Both the position numbers and the translations under genes were made by a program. The notes beneath the pieces were generated by a model. It ran no database searches. It was not told where the DNA came from and saw only the letters and a list, made by a program, of their open reading frames with translations. Of a stretch of DNA of 64,000 nt, positions 36,290-49,600 are shown piece after piece (positions within the stretch are counted from its first letter, which is position 1; each line of letters begins with the position of its first letter). This DNA is from Dromaius novaehollandiae (lineage: Eukaryota > Chordata > Aves > Casuariiformes > Dromaiidae), in assembly GCF_036370855.1 (NCBI RefSeq), contig NC_088098.1:143736721-143800720 (forward strand). Reading direction: 5' to 3'.

Positions 36290-36950
36290 GGGCTGCCCTG
36301 TCGCAGACCAGCCGGGCTCTGCGCCCTTGTCACCTGCCCTCGGCGCCCCGGCGCACTTGGAAAGTCGCCAAGGGGATTAGCCTCTTTCCTGCTGAGGACA
36401 GTGCGAGGCGAATTATGTCCACGGGGACTCCAGCCTTCCTGCGCAGCAGCAGAGAAATGGCATTAGCAACAGGGACTACCGGGCAGCCTTGACACGACCC
36501 TGCACCCCCCCTCTCCTGGCACGGGCCCCCCTCCTTCCCCGCGGGCCGCCCTCCTTCTGCCCACCCGCGGCGGGGCACAGCCGCCTCCGCCACCCGCGCT
36601 GCGCCCCGCGTCCGCGCAGCGCCCCACGCGTGACCGCGGCACTGCGGCGCTCCCTAGCGGCGCGGCGCAGCGCCGCCGCCCCATTGGCCGCCGCGCGGCA
36701 GCTACCGCCCCGCCCCGCCCCGCCGCAGCCGTTGAGGCCGTTGCGCCCGGCCGGCTTCCGGACAGCGCGGGCCGTTACCGAGCCCTGTCTCGGGTCGTCC
36801 GCCCGGCAGGGCTGCGGGGGCGTGGGGAAGCGCGGGCAATTGTACCCCCGCCGTCGCTCCTTGCTCCGCGGGCTGTTGGGCGTTGCGTGGAGCCCGCCGA
36901 GGAGGAGCCCCGGCGGCATGTCTGATCCTGGAGGACTTTACCGGGACTAA
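36290..36950 (-). promoter_or_regulatory. GYG2: CpG-island promoter of GYG2
   Basis: About 650 bp of strongly GC- and CpG-rich sequence lies immediately upstream of the GYG2 start codon. It contains a tandem array of GC boxes (plus-strand CCGCCCC repeated at 36706-36725) and a CCAAT box on the minus strand (ATTGG at 36683-36687). CCAAT normally sits 60-100 bp before the start site, which would put transcription initiation near 36590-36620. No TATA box is apparent, as is usual for CpG-island housekeeping-type promoters. Long open frames on both strands here are a by-product of GC content. Confidence 0.85.
36683..36687 (-). promoter_or_regulatory. GYG2: CCAAT box
   Basis: The minus strand reads GGCCAATGGGG inside the CpG island, a good NF-Y site context, next to the GC-box array at 36706-36725. 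Confidence 0.55.
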
Positions 36951-37414
36951 GATCTTTATCAGAGATAAAAATAAGTCCCGTCTGGAGGGAGAGGCTGCCC
37001 TCGGAGCAGGGCGGTGCAGGCCGCAGCCACAGGCCAAAAAAAAAGGGGCTCGTGGGCTGCATCAAGCCACCTTCGCTCCCCATGGGCCGCGCCACCTTTC
37101 CCCTTCAGACACCCCCCACGCGGCCCTGTTCAGACACCCCCAAGGGAGGAAAATAAGCTAGAGGAGGCTCTCATATGCAGTCTTTTTAAGGCAAATATGG
37201 ACATCTTTGATAGTTAAAATTGCAGGATGTAGTAAAGAGGATTTAGAGAACAAGCGTGGTGGCTTCAGTACGGCTTACAGTAACTGGGGTAAAAGGGATT
37301 CACCACAGTATCACTCCGTGTTACTGCTGCCGGGGTCTGTCTTCCCCTTCTCGGGAGCTGCCATAAGCCCTGCTGATGCAGACAGTGATAACTGGCCATA
37401 CAAGCACTGTGAAT

Positions 37415-37441
37415 ACACACACACACATACACACACACACT
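37415..37441 (+). repeat. (AC)n microsatellite, interrupted
   Basis: AC dinucleotides run with one ATAC interruption, 0.5 kb upstream of the GYG2 CpG island. Confidence 0.9.
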
Positions 37442-38732
37442 CAGAGCATGTTTCGGCCAATAATACTAAAGTGAATTTAATCAAATATGTGTAATTCTGC
37501 CATGCAGCACCTTTGCAAGGTAGTTCAAGGCTGATGTAGTTCAGCAGAGGCAATTTAGTGTCACTGTCTTCTGTGAAAGTCACCAGCTACATAGTGGAGG
37601 AAAGTGACTTAACACAGAGTGCTTGGGAGGGAGAGGCATGTACCACTCAACCGTTAAACCTTTATTTTCCTCAATCCGCAGGTGATGCTGGTGGCTATCA
37701 CATTGCCTGCGGCTAGTCTGAGCTGCAGCAGACGTTTTCTGACATACCGGGAGGATCCTAACAGTGCGTCAGAGAAGAGGATATCATTGTTTTAGTAGTG
37801 GCAGTGGGGTTTATGGAAGAAGGGACATAAATGCATAGGAAATAAAACTTCATTCATTCCACACCAAAAAATAAATTCTCAGGAAATGCATTAATCATTT
37901 CAGACAGGTCAATTAAAAAATATTCTTACAAACAGCAAGATTGCCATTGTAGATGCTTTTACTGGCAGATTTCTTTCAATTACAGGACTTTTTATAATCA
38001 ACAAAAGCATTTTCCTGGTAACAAAACCTATGTCTACATTGGGATGGGTTTTTGTTATACTCGTGTACCACCAAATTTTTTACAGGATAGACTAGACTTA
38101 GAATGGCAAAGACAATAATACAAGCTAGGGTTACCATGGTCTAACAACTAGTTTACATTCCCTTCCTTCTCCCTCAAATTTGGATACTTAGAGCTTCCCT
38201 AAATAAACACTCCATTAATTGAACAATTGCTGAAAAGCAAACACTGAAAGGTTTATCTGCACACAGGTATATTGGAGTTGTTATGTTGATGTCATTAGAC
38301 CAAAGAGCTTCAGAGGATTAGAAGTCTGGGGGGGAGGAGAGGGTTGACCAACTCTAGCAAGCAATTTGTGCTCAAATTCTCCTCAGTAAAATCTGCTTTT
38401 TTGCTAATGGTATTAACACAAGTACTTTAAACTGAATAAGACTTTGTTTTAAAAAATACTGTGAACACATTAAAGTCAGTTGTAATAATATTTCAAAAGA
38501 AAAAATATTTATGTTCTAAATGATACACAGATCCTTCTCTGGACATAGCGCCTGGAAAAAAAAATACATATTTTTAAGCTGTTTTCTTTTTTCCTTAAAG
38601 ACTTCTGTTTGAAGCATTTGTTTCTTTTCTCTAGCAGGATTTAGATAAATTTGGATAAAGAGCATCAGCCAGCATATTTCCCAGAAAGTACCAAACAAAA
38701 CTCAGCTTATTTTAGATAAAACGCAATAAGTG

Positions 38733-38780
38733 TTTATTGAAGATTTTCAAGAGAAAGAAGCAAAATAAATATTTTTTATT
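38733..38780 (-). terminator. XG: Paired candidate poly(A) signals of XG
   Basis: Two minus-strand AATAAA hexamers (38775-38780 and 38733-38738) lie about 40 nt apart downstream of the XG stop. Earlier ones exist around 40296 and 40342, so usage is uncertain. Confidence 0.3.
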
Positions 38781-40656
38781 GTTAAACAAATGACTGAACT
38801 GGCAGCTACAAGACTTTTTTTTCAAAATAGGATTATCAGCTCTTCATATGGTCACTTCAGCTGCACAGTAGAAATCTCTTAATAGTTTGGTAACCAAACT
38901 ACATGTCTACCTGGCAAAACATGTACCAATCTGTTATAACAATTAGCATGGAAGGTTGATTCATAATTTTAAAGAAATGTTGTGCATCTTTGAAAACCAA
39001 ATTAAAACATGTATTAACGTTCATAAATTGAAAGTGATAGCCACAAAGGTGCTCCTTCCTTTGTGTGTTGTCAGGATGGTTCCATATTTAAACTTATGTA
39101 CATTGTATTTTCTTAGTTTCAGGATCAAAATAAAGATTATGATAATCTCTTTCCTCAGCAACTGTTTCAAATATAATTAGTTAGAAGATTATATTATTTT
39201 ATAAAAAGAGTACTTTCCCAGATGACATCTTTCTCTCAACAATTTAATAAACACAAAATCATGTTTACCTGCATCTACAGTCAGCTTCACTAGTAAGACA
39301 AAACATGCTTTCAATGTAAGATGGAGATCAAAATATAGAGATTTCATCTATACTTAAAAAGATTAGCTAAAATAGCTGTATCATAGAATTAGGCCAGGAA
39401 ACTCTACTAGTTTTGCTAGCTTTCAGCAGCATTTAATTCTTTTACTAACAGTTTGATGCAATTAACTAAATGGAGGCAGTAAAATCAGGAAAATGCCAGT
39501 TTTTATTGATAACAGGATGTCTACATGAGAACATTTGTTAGCACAGCTTGGCTGGTCAGGAACAAGGGGAAAAGATGAAACAGCCTTGCTAGAAAAGGTT
39601 TCAGTATCAACCTTGCCTCTGCTAAAGGATATATATGAAATTTAAAAGTAGGTGTGACATAAATTTTACAGAACAAAGTGTCACAGACTAGTTCTAAATG
39701 ATTCCAAAAACTTTGTGCCTATTTTTCCTTTACAGAAATTATCAATAATATGATTCTTTATTAAAAAAGAACTGTCAGATTATAATGACTATAAAGACTT
39801 CTAGAACAGGCTGTTAAGTTTTCAAGAAGAGAATTTACAAAATTTATTTCAGTTTCCAGTTCTTGAGAAGACCTAAACACCATTTCAAAAAAAACAAAAC
39901 AAAACAAAATATGTGTTCCTTTCATGTTTCGGGGATTTTTTTTAAACAGTGGTCCATCAGTATACATATTCTCATGCTATATTTAAAATTAAAAATTAAT
40001 ACATTTTTCATCTATAGCTCTATTTTGCAAGAATTCAGACATTAGATACAAAATAAAGGCATTATAATTTTTAATTTTTTTATATAACTTCAACTTTTCC
40101 TTAAACATTATAGACAATACAGATATATACTAAAGAAACACAAAATGTATGACTGGAAGTGGCAATTGCCTTACTCTATCAGAAGGATCAACTATTTTGG
40201 CTGATTATGAAAACAAGAAAAAATGCTCAGTGACTCAAATGCTCAGAAACCAAAATCATTAAATTTCAAGTACATATTATACTTGATTTCTTGGGGATTT
40301 TATTATCTAAAATAACTTTTGAATCAAAATACCTATTCCACCTTTATTAATAGACATCATATAGTGCAATATTATCTACAGCTGTTTAAGCACATCTTTA
40401 ACGACGTATGGTTCAAGGTGGAAGAGTAACATCAGGTAGAAGAGAATTGCAATGTCTCAACAAAATGTTCAGAGGAAGATTGGTAAACTTTTCTGTATCA
40501 GGATGACAAAAACGAAGTAGAATAAAAGTTTGTCAGGCTGTGACTGAATGCTCCTTTTCTGGACCAAGGAAACCATCAGTTTAGAAGAGCAATCTGTAAG
40601 ATAATATCGCCAATCAAAGCAGCCTGTCGTCATTGGGTAACTTTTCTTTCAGCAGT

Positions 40657-40673
40657 TTACACTGTAGCCCGAC
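40657..40673 (-). CDS. XG: XG terminal coding exon (short cytoplasmic tail)
   Basis: After the acceptor cttcattttgcag, phase continuation gives G-R-A-T-V and TAA at 40657-40659. The tail is as short as that of human XG. A neighbouring frame of the same exon stays open for longer (ending KLPNDDRLL), so the true C-terminus depends on whether another exon intervenes. Confidence 0.55.
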
Positions 40674-43600
40674 CTGCAAAATGAAGATTGAAAATTCAGC
40701 ATTTCTGTGATGGATATTCTTTGCCAGTACTTCAATGTATAAACTATTTTCTGTGTTTTTTTACTCCAGTCTTTTCAAGCATCAAGTGGGACCCTTGTTC
40801 CTCCAGAGAGGTATAGACAGCATCTCCCGTTTTCTCTATCTCACTCCCCCTGTCCAGAGTGCTACAGCATCACTGACTGCAGCCCTTCATCAGAATTTGA
40901 CATGATGCTTCTGTTATACCCCTGTTGTAGAAACAGAGAAAAAAGGTCACTGTCAGGGTCCTGAGTGCACAAATGGCCCTTTTGTGGTGATGGGCCTCAC
41001 CTGGGGTTTCTGCCCTCTGCCTAGGGGCTTCAGTTCAGCTCTGGCCTGGGCCATTGGTCCCTGCCAGAGCTGCGTCTAGGGGAACCCCCCCCCAGCCTTG
41101 TGCTGAATTGATGTTTGGGTTTCCTGGCTTGCCCTTGGATCTCACTTGTTGCCTTGCCTTCATCTTGTGATCACTGGGCTTTCGTAGGACCTGTTGCTGT
41201 CAACCCTGCTCTGCTCATCTGCATGGTGGTTGTTGAGACCTCACGTTACCTACTTCCTTTCATGAAGTGATTTACACCTGTCTTTTGGGCCTGTTATGGC
41301 TTCCTATGATTGTCCTTGATGAAGATTAATTACAAATATCTCTTACAGATCAGTGACATTGTTTGGAATAAGATTTTTCAAAAACCCTCATCGCTTACCT
41401 ATTTCTGTCCCTACTGAACTTTTTTTGTAAAATCCCCCTTTACTTCAGAATTAAATCAACTCAAAAAGTGGGAAGCTAATTTGTTCTTACCTCGTGGTTT
41501 AAAACAAAGTTTCTTGTTCTTGTAAGCCGAGTAGGCTGCTATCGATCCAACAACTAATATCACAAAAGCAGAAATTATAGGAGATGTGACTCCAGCTATT
41601 AATCCTGAATCTGTAGAAAAAGAGAGACAGTTTTTACCAGAGGCATCGAAATAATATGACTTAAGCATATTTCCTACCAAGGTGTGTTTTTGCAAAGCTT
41701 TGAGAATCGTTTGGTGTAACATTGGAATTTGATATACAGCATCAAATAGAAGACTAGAAATTATGTTATATTATAGCTGATGTGAAAATAGTGTCTTACA
41801 GCATCATTTAGCATATGTACTACTTTTATAATGCTAACATTTTTTTACTATTTAAGATGCTCTGAAACAAGTTACAGAATAAATTATTCACTATACCAGT
41901 ATTTCCTCCATGATTGAAATGATGCTCGTCTTCTCCTGGAATAGAGTGTAGAGTTCCATCAGAAATGTTTTTCGCCATGTTTTGAGAACAAAGTCTTTAC
42001 TTAGCAAAACAATTTCACACAAAAAGTCAAACTAGGTAGCTAGAGCAGAGCTCTATGAGAAAAGAGTTGTGATTCTAATCCTGACTGGCAGTTGGTTTGG
42101 TAGGAGGGATAACTTTCCATTTGTCTGCAACTTCATTGTTTAAGTATAATAATACTGTCCTCTAAAAAAAGGATAATACTCAACTGTCTACATCAAGTTC
42201 ATTTCAAAGGAAATGGGAGGCCAATACTGTATTCTTGTTATTGTCTACTGCCAGAAGAGCAGATGATTTATCAGTAATTTAAGTTAATATCATAGGTCCA
42301 GTGCATCTATTTCCAGTTATGAGCAGGAGCCCCTTGCTTTGGGACTATCATAGCTGAATTCAGAAGGATTAATCCTGCAAGATTCTGGCTTAGCCCTGCA
42401 AAGTTCTTAGGGATAGGTTTCAAGTGACTTAGAGCTTCAGGCTCAAAGCTATGGTTTTTGGAGAAAGATGACTGATTTAAATAAGAATAGCAGAATTTTG
42501 TCCTGTTCCTTCAGTGATAGATTCCTGCTAAAGCAAAACCAGATATATTTGAATTATAATAATCAGAGAGAAGCTGCAAGGAGAACTGGCAAATACTACC
42601 TGGTAGCTGTGGTGGTAAAGGCTTCCCATCAAGGAGATCTAAGTCATTAAAACCTCCTGCAAGATAAAGATTAGAATTCCTGTTGCAAAATTATCTAAAC
42701 AGTGGTACCCCTTCAGCTCCCTTGTCCAGTCTCTTTGTAATGTTCTTGGGAGAGGTAAGGGACCTTTGGAAATCCACCTGGCAGGTGGGTTAGGTATCTT
42801 GCACCAAATGGTGACCCATTCAAATGCATCTGGAAGCTGGAGTACTAAAACTGTCAGTGCATGAAGCTGACCGTTCTGAGCATGAAGACATATACTTCTG
42901 GCAATAAATTAAATCTGTGCTGTGTTTAGGAGCCCAAAGTAGGGGAAATGTACAAAAGCCCTTCTTGTTAACTGACCCAGCTGTGTGCATCTGTATAGCC
43001 ACCAGTGGGATGTGTGGGCTCCAACAGCACAAATCCATGTATAGTACAGGTATCTCAAATCCCAGCTGCTCCCACAGAAGGGAGTCAGGGGGTCCCTCCT
43101 AGGCAAGACCTCAGACGGATCTGTCTGTCCACAGCTGGCCATTACAATCATAGTAGAAGTAAAGATGGGATACATGGTGGCAGCTAGGATAGATATGCCA
43201 TTTCCACTGTACCTAAGTGTGTGTCTGGGACCACACTCAAAAGCAATGCAGGCTTAAGCTCCATCTCCCCAGTCTCACCTGGTTTATGCCCCAGAACCAT
43301 CTCAGATTCACATCTCAGTATGGACTTGCACATAGGCTTATCCACACAGTGGGGCTAGACATCAAATGTGGACTTTAGCATGGTTCAGTGAAAGGAAAAC
43401 CTTTGGCAAACCCTTGGTTCATACCCAAAATGAAAGGGCATACAAGGGAGGATTAAACTACTCTCGCTTAGGATTCAATATCCTACATGTTGGGCAGAAA
43501 AAAAAACTTTTTGGTACCAACACTAAAGCTCAGAAAATCTTTCCAAACACTGAGTCAGAAACAGTGATTACAAAAGGGGGAGAGGAAGGGATGATTAAAA

Positions 43601-46600
43601 TGATTAATAACAAAATAATAGAATAAAGTGTTCAAAGTGGCTGATCTGAACAGCTCATCGTGTTAAGATATTCTTTACAGAAAACATTCTTACCAGAATC
43701 ACTGTGGCTTCCTGGTCGTGGTGGAAGAGGTGGATATAAAGGTTTTCTTGGGATGTCACCTATTAGTAATAAATATTGTTAGATGGTGAAAAACAGAAAA
43801 CTTAGAGCTGTAAATAAAGAGTACAAAAACCTGAGATTTTTATATTTATTTCTATTTTTCCCCAGTAAAGTAAGAAAAGGACCTTGTCACTATTTGAAAA
43901 GTCTGTATCTTGATAGCAACAAATTACTAGGTACTAAAGCCAGTTAGAAAATGGAAAGGGAAAATTTTCAAAATTAAAATGAGAAAAGAATCCACAAGAA
44001 TGTCCAAGAAGAATATTTCATGTATTTCTGGCAAGTGCTCATATTAATTAATGCTGACATCTGGAAGGAACAATATGATACTGTAGGTGGCAGTGGGGCA
44101 GTGATGCAGAGCCAACAGAGCCAGTTCATGTTCTAGGCTGGGCAAGAGGCAAGAGGTTAACTCTGCCACTGACAGCTATTATTAAAAACTGGAGACTAGT
44201 TTCATCTAACACTTGCTGCATTCATCTAACACATGACGAATTTTCTACTCTTGAACAGTGCAAACTGAGCTTAGGCTTCAGCTTTGTTCCTTAGGATTTT
44301 GTGCTAGTAGTCAGTCTTTATTTCTGCCACAGTATTAGGAAAAGATGCACTGGATAGAGAGGGAGATCAGAACATTCATAATTTATAAACTGCACACATA
44401 GTGCTGGATTAGCAAGTACATTCAGGTCAAACACTGCCAAAGTTAATGCCTAGGGCCATTGTTCTGCACATATAAAGTTCCATCCTTTCTCCAACAAGGT
44501 CAGTAGCATATTTAATTGATCACATAACCAAGCAGTGAATTTGGCTTTATTTCCAAACAGCTCAAAGTTAGGTCACAGAAATAATTACCACTTTCCTTCA
44601 CTGTCCTTAAATCTTTCTTTTGCCTACAATACATGCCAGATACATTTGTATCATGTTTTCCTCTTGTCTAGATGCTTAATATAATGCTTCTGTCCATGAC
44701 TAACTGTCAGGTTCTGTTTCAGTAAAATATTTAAATATATTCTTAAATTTGAGCCTACTGCAGTCAATGGATTTTAGGCACACTCTTAAAGCTTTGCTGA
44801 GTCAGACTTTTCCAAATTACTGCTATCTAACAGAAGAAAAGATTTGTTCTATCACAGAACCCTATGTAATTTTCTAAGACCCACTATTACACAAAAGCAG
44901 AAAACTACAAATCCCATTATTCAATTTGACTATGATTCTGCAGTTATTAAATCTTCTGTAAACTGAACAGGATATATTCTGTCATAGCTAGTGAAAAATA
45001 ACATCTTAAGAACATATCATTAATCCCATTATACCATGTATGAATGCCAATTAAAAGCATGAACTGAAAATAGGCTGAAGAAATATAAACCAAGGGAAAC
45101 ATCATTAGCCATTCTCTGAATCAGAAGGTGGTATTTAATAGAGATACTTAAGCTATTCGTTAATAGTATAATTAACATACTAAAGCCATCCTCTAATAAA
45201 AGTATACAGTAAAAATGTTCAGGAGTGGAACAATTAATATGAGCAGGAAGAAGTGACATTATAAACATGAGAAATATAAACAAAATGATATTTATGGAAG
45301 TATAGACTAACATCTCATTCAAACACAGGTATCAAATGCCAGAGGGCAACCTGAAAATGCTGAAAGTTCTGGAAATGAGAAAGAACTATATAAAAGCTTC
45401 TTTAAGACTGAAACATGACTAAAACAGACTACTGTAACTGATGTTATAATTCAGCGGTTCTGTACAATGAGATGTGAAGTAATATTGCTTCTAGGTAACC
45501 TTGATTCAAGTGGAATTTTATGCTTTGATCCAAAACTAGCTGTACTTTAATTTATTTCAGTATGCAAGAACCTTTCCAGAGTACCTCATGTCCTTAATAC
45601 AGCTACCTCCAAAGATGCTAAAAATGTGGTACAAAAAAATCCCAGTTATGGATGTCATATGTCTACACATCTTAGTGCAATATTGTGAATATGACTTGGA
45701 TTGGGTCTGGATGCTTGTTATAGCAGGTTACAAGGGCTTGACTGCCTCCAACCTAAGCTGTATCACATCCATCAGTGCTCATCTCTGAACACTGCCTTCC
45801 CTGCATTTTGGGGTCAGCACAGGTAAAACAAGCTCACACCTATCTCTATCCACATTGTTACCTCTGATTCCTAACCTTAGGCAGACTCATCTTTGGCAGC
45901 TGAAGAAACTACTGCCATAATGAGTTCTCTTCATCCTTCTGCCAGCAGCTACCACTCCTGAGCCAGCATAGCTGAACAGGCAGTATCTCTTCTCCCAGCC
46001 ATGGCCATGGGTAGCCTGGCACGGACATGTAAACCATAGCTGACTTCAGTGTATATGAGTATGCCAGCTTGCAAACTCCCATGGCTGGCAACCAGGCGCA
46101 GACCGTACTACTCTCCCTGCTCTGCATGATAACTCCTGGCAAAGGGACTGCATGGATATAAGCAGTAATGACTCCCACTACCACAGCTAAATCCTCTTGC
46201 AGTCTTAAAATGACTTTACACAGATTAGGCAGACTTCAGAAAAAGACTACACAAAAAAACTCCCTACCAAAAAGATTATATCTGAGAAAAGAAAAAAATA
46301 CTCACCCCCACCAAGAGCATCTCCTAAATGCAAATCATTATCTAAAAATGAAAATGAAGAAGATGTAGAGAAGTAAGTACTGGACAATTCTGGAGGAAGT
46401 GAAATGCTAGTTTTTAATAGAAAGTATTAAAAAATAAAAGTTTGACAAGCAACTATTTTTCAGATCAGGCCTGCAAGATCAAATTAAGTATCCTACTTTT
46501 CTTGAAAACTGTCATAGAATTTAATATTTATCTGCAAATAATCGATAAATTATATCATACTTTCCACACAAAATACAACGGATGCATTCCTGCTTTAAGT

Positions 46601-49600
46601 AAACAAACTCAGTATAAATCTAATAGTGCTGTCAAGATTGGTACCTCCCTAATATATGTACAAGATATACTTTAGTTATGTTAAAATACGAAAATGTATC
46701 TATCTATTTTTAAAATATATTTATTTATTAACACTTATCTTTTGTTGTTAAAACTAGTACATGTATGTTTGGCTCAGATGTAACTTGCTGAACTGCTAAA
46801 ACTGAATACCTATTTCAAAAGCAAATGCTGTACTGTGAAGCAATAAACCTAATTAGGGAGAGAGAATTGAATTAACTTATTTATGTAAAGGTCATGGAGA
46901 CAGGAAAATTTGAGCTTTCAAGGGACCATATGTGCATATCTAAGGTTGGGTGATAATCTGGTTTTTTTTGGCTGAGCTATAGAGATTTTACAAAATACTT
47001 CTAAAAGTGCACGTGCATGTTACGCAATGAATCAACAGGCTATTACCATTCCCCTGGCACTGTACATGTGTCTTGCTGTACCTGAAATGGAATTTTCCAT
47101 CTAACAAACCATTTGCCAATGAGCTGCAAAGGTATAAACAAGAAGAACTCCATTTCCAGTGTGCAGGTGTGGACATGAGTATGTGAGTAATATTTTAAAG
47201 TGTGTATGGAATAAGGGTGAGCTCTGAAAGGTCATAGGATAATATGCAGAAATACATTACACGCATGCCTTAACTGCACGGATCACTTTCCTTGCCATTA
47301 TAAATGTGGAGCAGTAGAATGCATCAGAGAAAAGAGACAGCAAAACCTACATAGATTTTGTAAAGGTGATTATGCCACAGAAAATGAGATAGACACTTCA
47401 TTCAAAATATGTTTTTAGTATAATTCTGTCAAAATTCTAGAAACTCAGCAAAATATGACTGCACTGCTAATCCATCCAAATGCATCACCATGCACAAGTT
47501 TGCCTTCATGTGTCCTTTCTATTCAGAGGGAGCAGGAAGCTGGTTTTGCACAGTATCTAGTCTCATTATACACTTAATGTTCGTGTAACTAGCCAGAAAT
47601 GCTTTGATGTCATCAGCAAATTGGCAGGAAAATAATCAAATTCATACTACATAAGTCAGTTTGTTCTTGTCAAGCCAGGTGTTAATCTTGTCTGAGTATG
47701 AACAACAGAGAGTTGCACTTCAAAAATACCTTTACATGTCAAAAACTAAAACTGTAAGAACCCGCAAATTGCTAATTGGATTGAATTTATTATCAAGATT
47801 AAGAATTCAAGTACAATGCAGGGTTCCACTCTGGAGGACTGGCGTAGAGATTTTTTACAGAAATGTTAGGGTTGGTATGAATGAAGTATGAAGGGAAATG
47901 TCTGTCTGTAAACACCAGAAGAAACAGCATAGCAAAAGGTTAAAAGAATGGATAAAGAAGGATACTATTCCCAGGAAACCATTCCCCACAGTAAACTGAG
48001 GATTGTGTTGTTTATGTCAAAACCAGAAGGCCTGTGCTCCAGAAAGACCACAGCACAGATGACTTGTCAGGAGAAGACAAGCAGAAGATTCTCTAAGGCC
48101 AGGAGGATGGACACAGGGTTGCAGCATATCAGCTACACCGCTACTTTTCCTGTTAGCCCACCCAGAAAACAGACTATAGACATAGTCCATGTCCTCCAGA
48201 CAAGGGAAAACAGACAGTGGGCAGCAACCTGGCTTAGAGTTCATGGAGGCTGAAGTAAGCAAGATTCTGAGGTAAAGGACCACCCCATAATAGTTGATGA
48301 CTCCTAAAGGATATAGAAGATCTGTCCATAAACTAGCTTGTCATTTCCAATCAAGTAAAATGACAGAGACATAAGGACTCGATAGCTGGCATACTTTGCC
48401 ACATGTTGCACACAAGTGATGCTGACCAGAGTGCTTGAGCACACGTCTTGGTGCTCACGAGTATGTGGGTTTGAGTGTATGACTAAATGAAATCTATGAG
48501 AAGGTGAATGCGAGTCAGCAAAATCAATTTGTCTGGAGATTTTGTAAATAAACATCACCTTCCACTTCCATGAAATTTTCAATTGAATTTTATTACACTA
48601 ATTGGGAGGTACCTCCAGGAAACCTTCAACCCAGACAGAGGAAATAATGCTCAGAGGACATGGCCTGTTCAAAATTTGGCTACAGGTCTACCAAAATCAT
48701 ATCAGCTAGCCTCATTTCTCAATGATATGGGATGAATGAGACATAGAGGAAACCTTGAAGTTAAGATGAAGCATCAGGTAGCTGTTAAGACATACTTTTG
48801 TATCATTTCTTTGCACACATTCCCAAATCCAGTAATTGATTTTTGATACTGCTTTTTTATTAGATTTAATTGCTTTTCAACTCCCTTCAATCCTGTTTAG
48901 TGATGAAAGAGATTCCAAAATGGTCTGAAAAATATGGAGTGCTTCATTCCCAAGAATTGGCAAAGTTGATTCAGGAAGGGTGGATAATCATCTGAGTGCC
49001 ATATCTCAAAAAGATTTAGAGGTCTCTAAAAGTGGAAGTCCTCTCACCTGACTTTAGACAGCTCCTCTGTAGACACTGACATCTGAGTTGGCTTCCCTAG
49101 GTTACCTTTAAATATGACTGAGGACAGAGTCTTTTAGGTCATGATTCAGCTAATCTTTAAATGTCTGTATTAGAATGACAATGAAATCACAATTAGGATG
49201 ATACGAACGAACCATCCATATATGTGCTGATTTCTCTCCCTTGACTTTAAAGGGAGCCCAGACATCTAGCTAGGTGGAGAACAATAGCTTATCAGCTGTT
49301 ACAACAGATGCTTCTAATCTAGGCCAAACAGATTTTGTTTGCAAAATCAAGTGGGAAGGAAGAATGCAACCATTACAAGATTTAGTAACTCCTACATTCA
49401 CAAGACACTGTCCTGTTGTTCAGAGTGAGCCAGAGAATCATGTGTAAAATGTAACTTTTCATGTTCCAGAAGACTTACTGCAATGTCTATGAACAAAAAG
49501 ACTGAAAGTTGTGGGATAATGTTATCTGGCATTTTGTTTGATACCCAGAAATTTCTTTCAATGTATTTTAGGTGGAAAATGTGTATGTTATTACAAAATG

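Larger units (their letters stand above)
36951..40656. other. Intergenic region between XG and GYG2, including probable XG 3' UTR
   Basis: The two minus-strand genes are head-to-tail here. The half nearer XG is probably its 3' UTR: minus-strand AATAAA occurs at 38775-38780 and 38733-38738, about 1.9 kb after the stop. A CA repeat sits at 37415-37441. No gene is seen. Confidence 0.6.

Noticed and set aside
36476-36950. Overlapping long open frames on both strands (about 150 codons each)
   Set aside because: They lie in the CpG island, where stop codons are rare because of GC content. Both strands are open, residues are Arg/Ala/Pro-rich, and no domain or splice context fits.
42820-43190. Several overlapping open frames on both strands in XG intron 4
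   Set aside because: Mutually overlapping frames with no motif; likely an old unrecognised repeat or chance.
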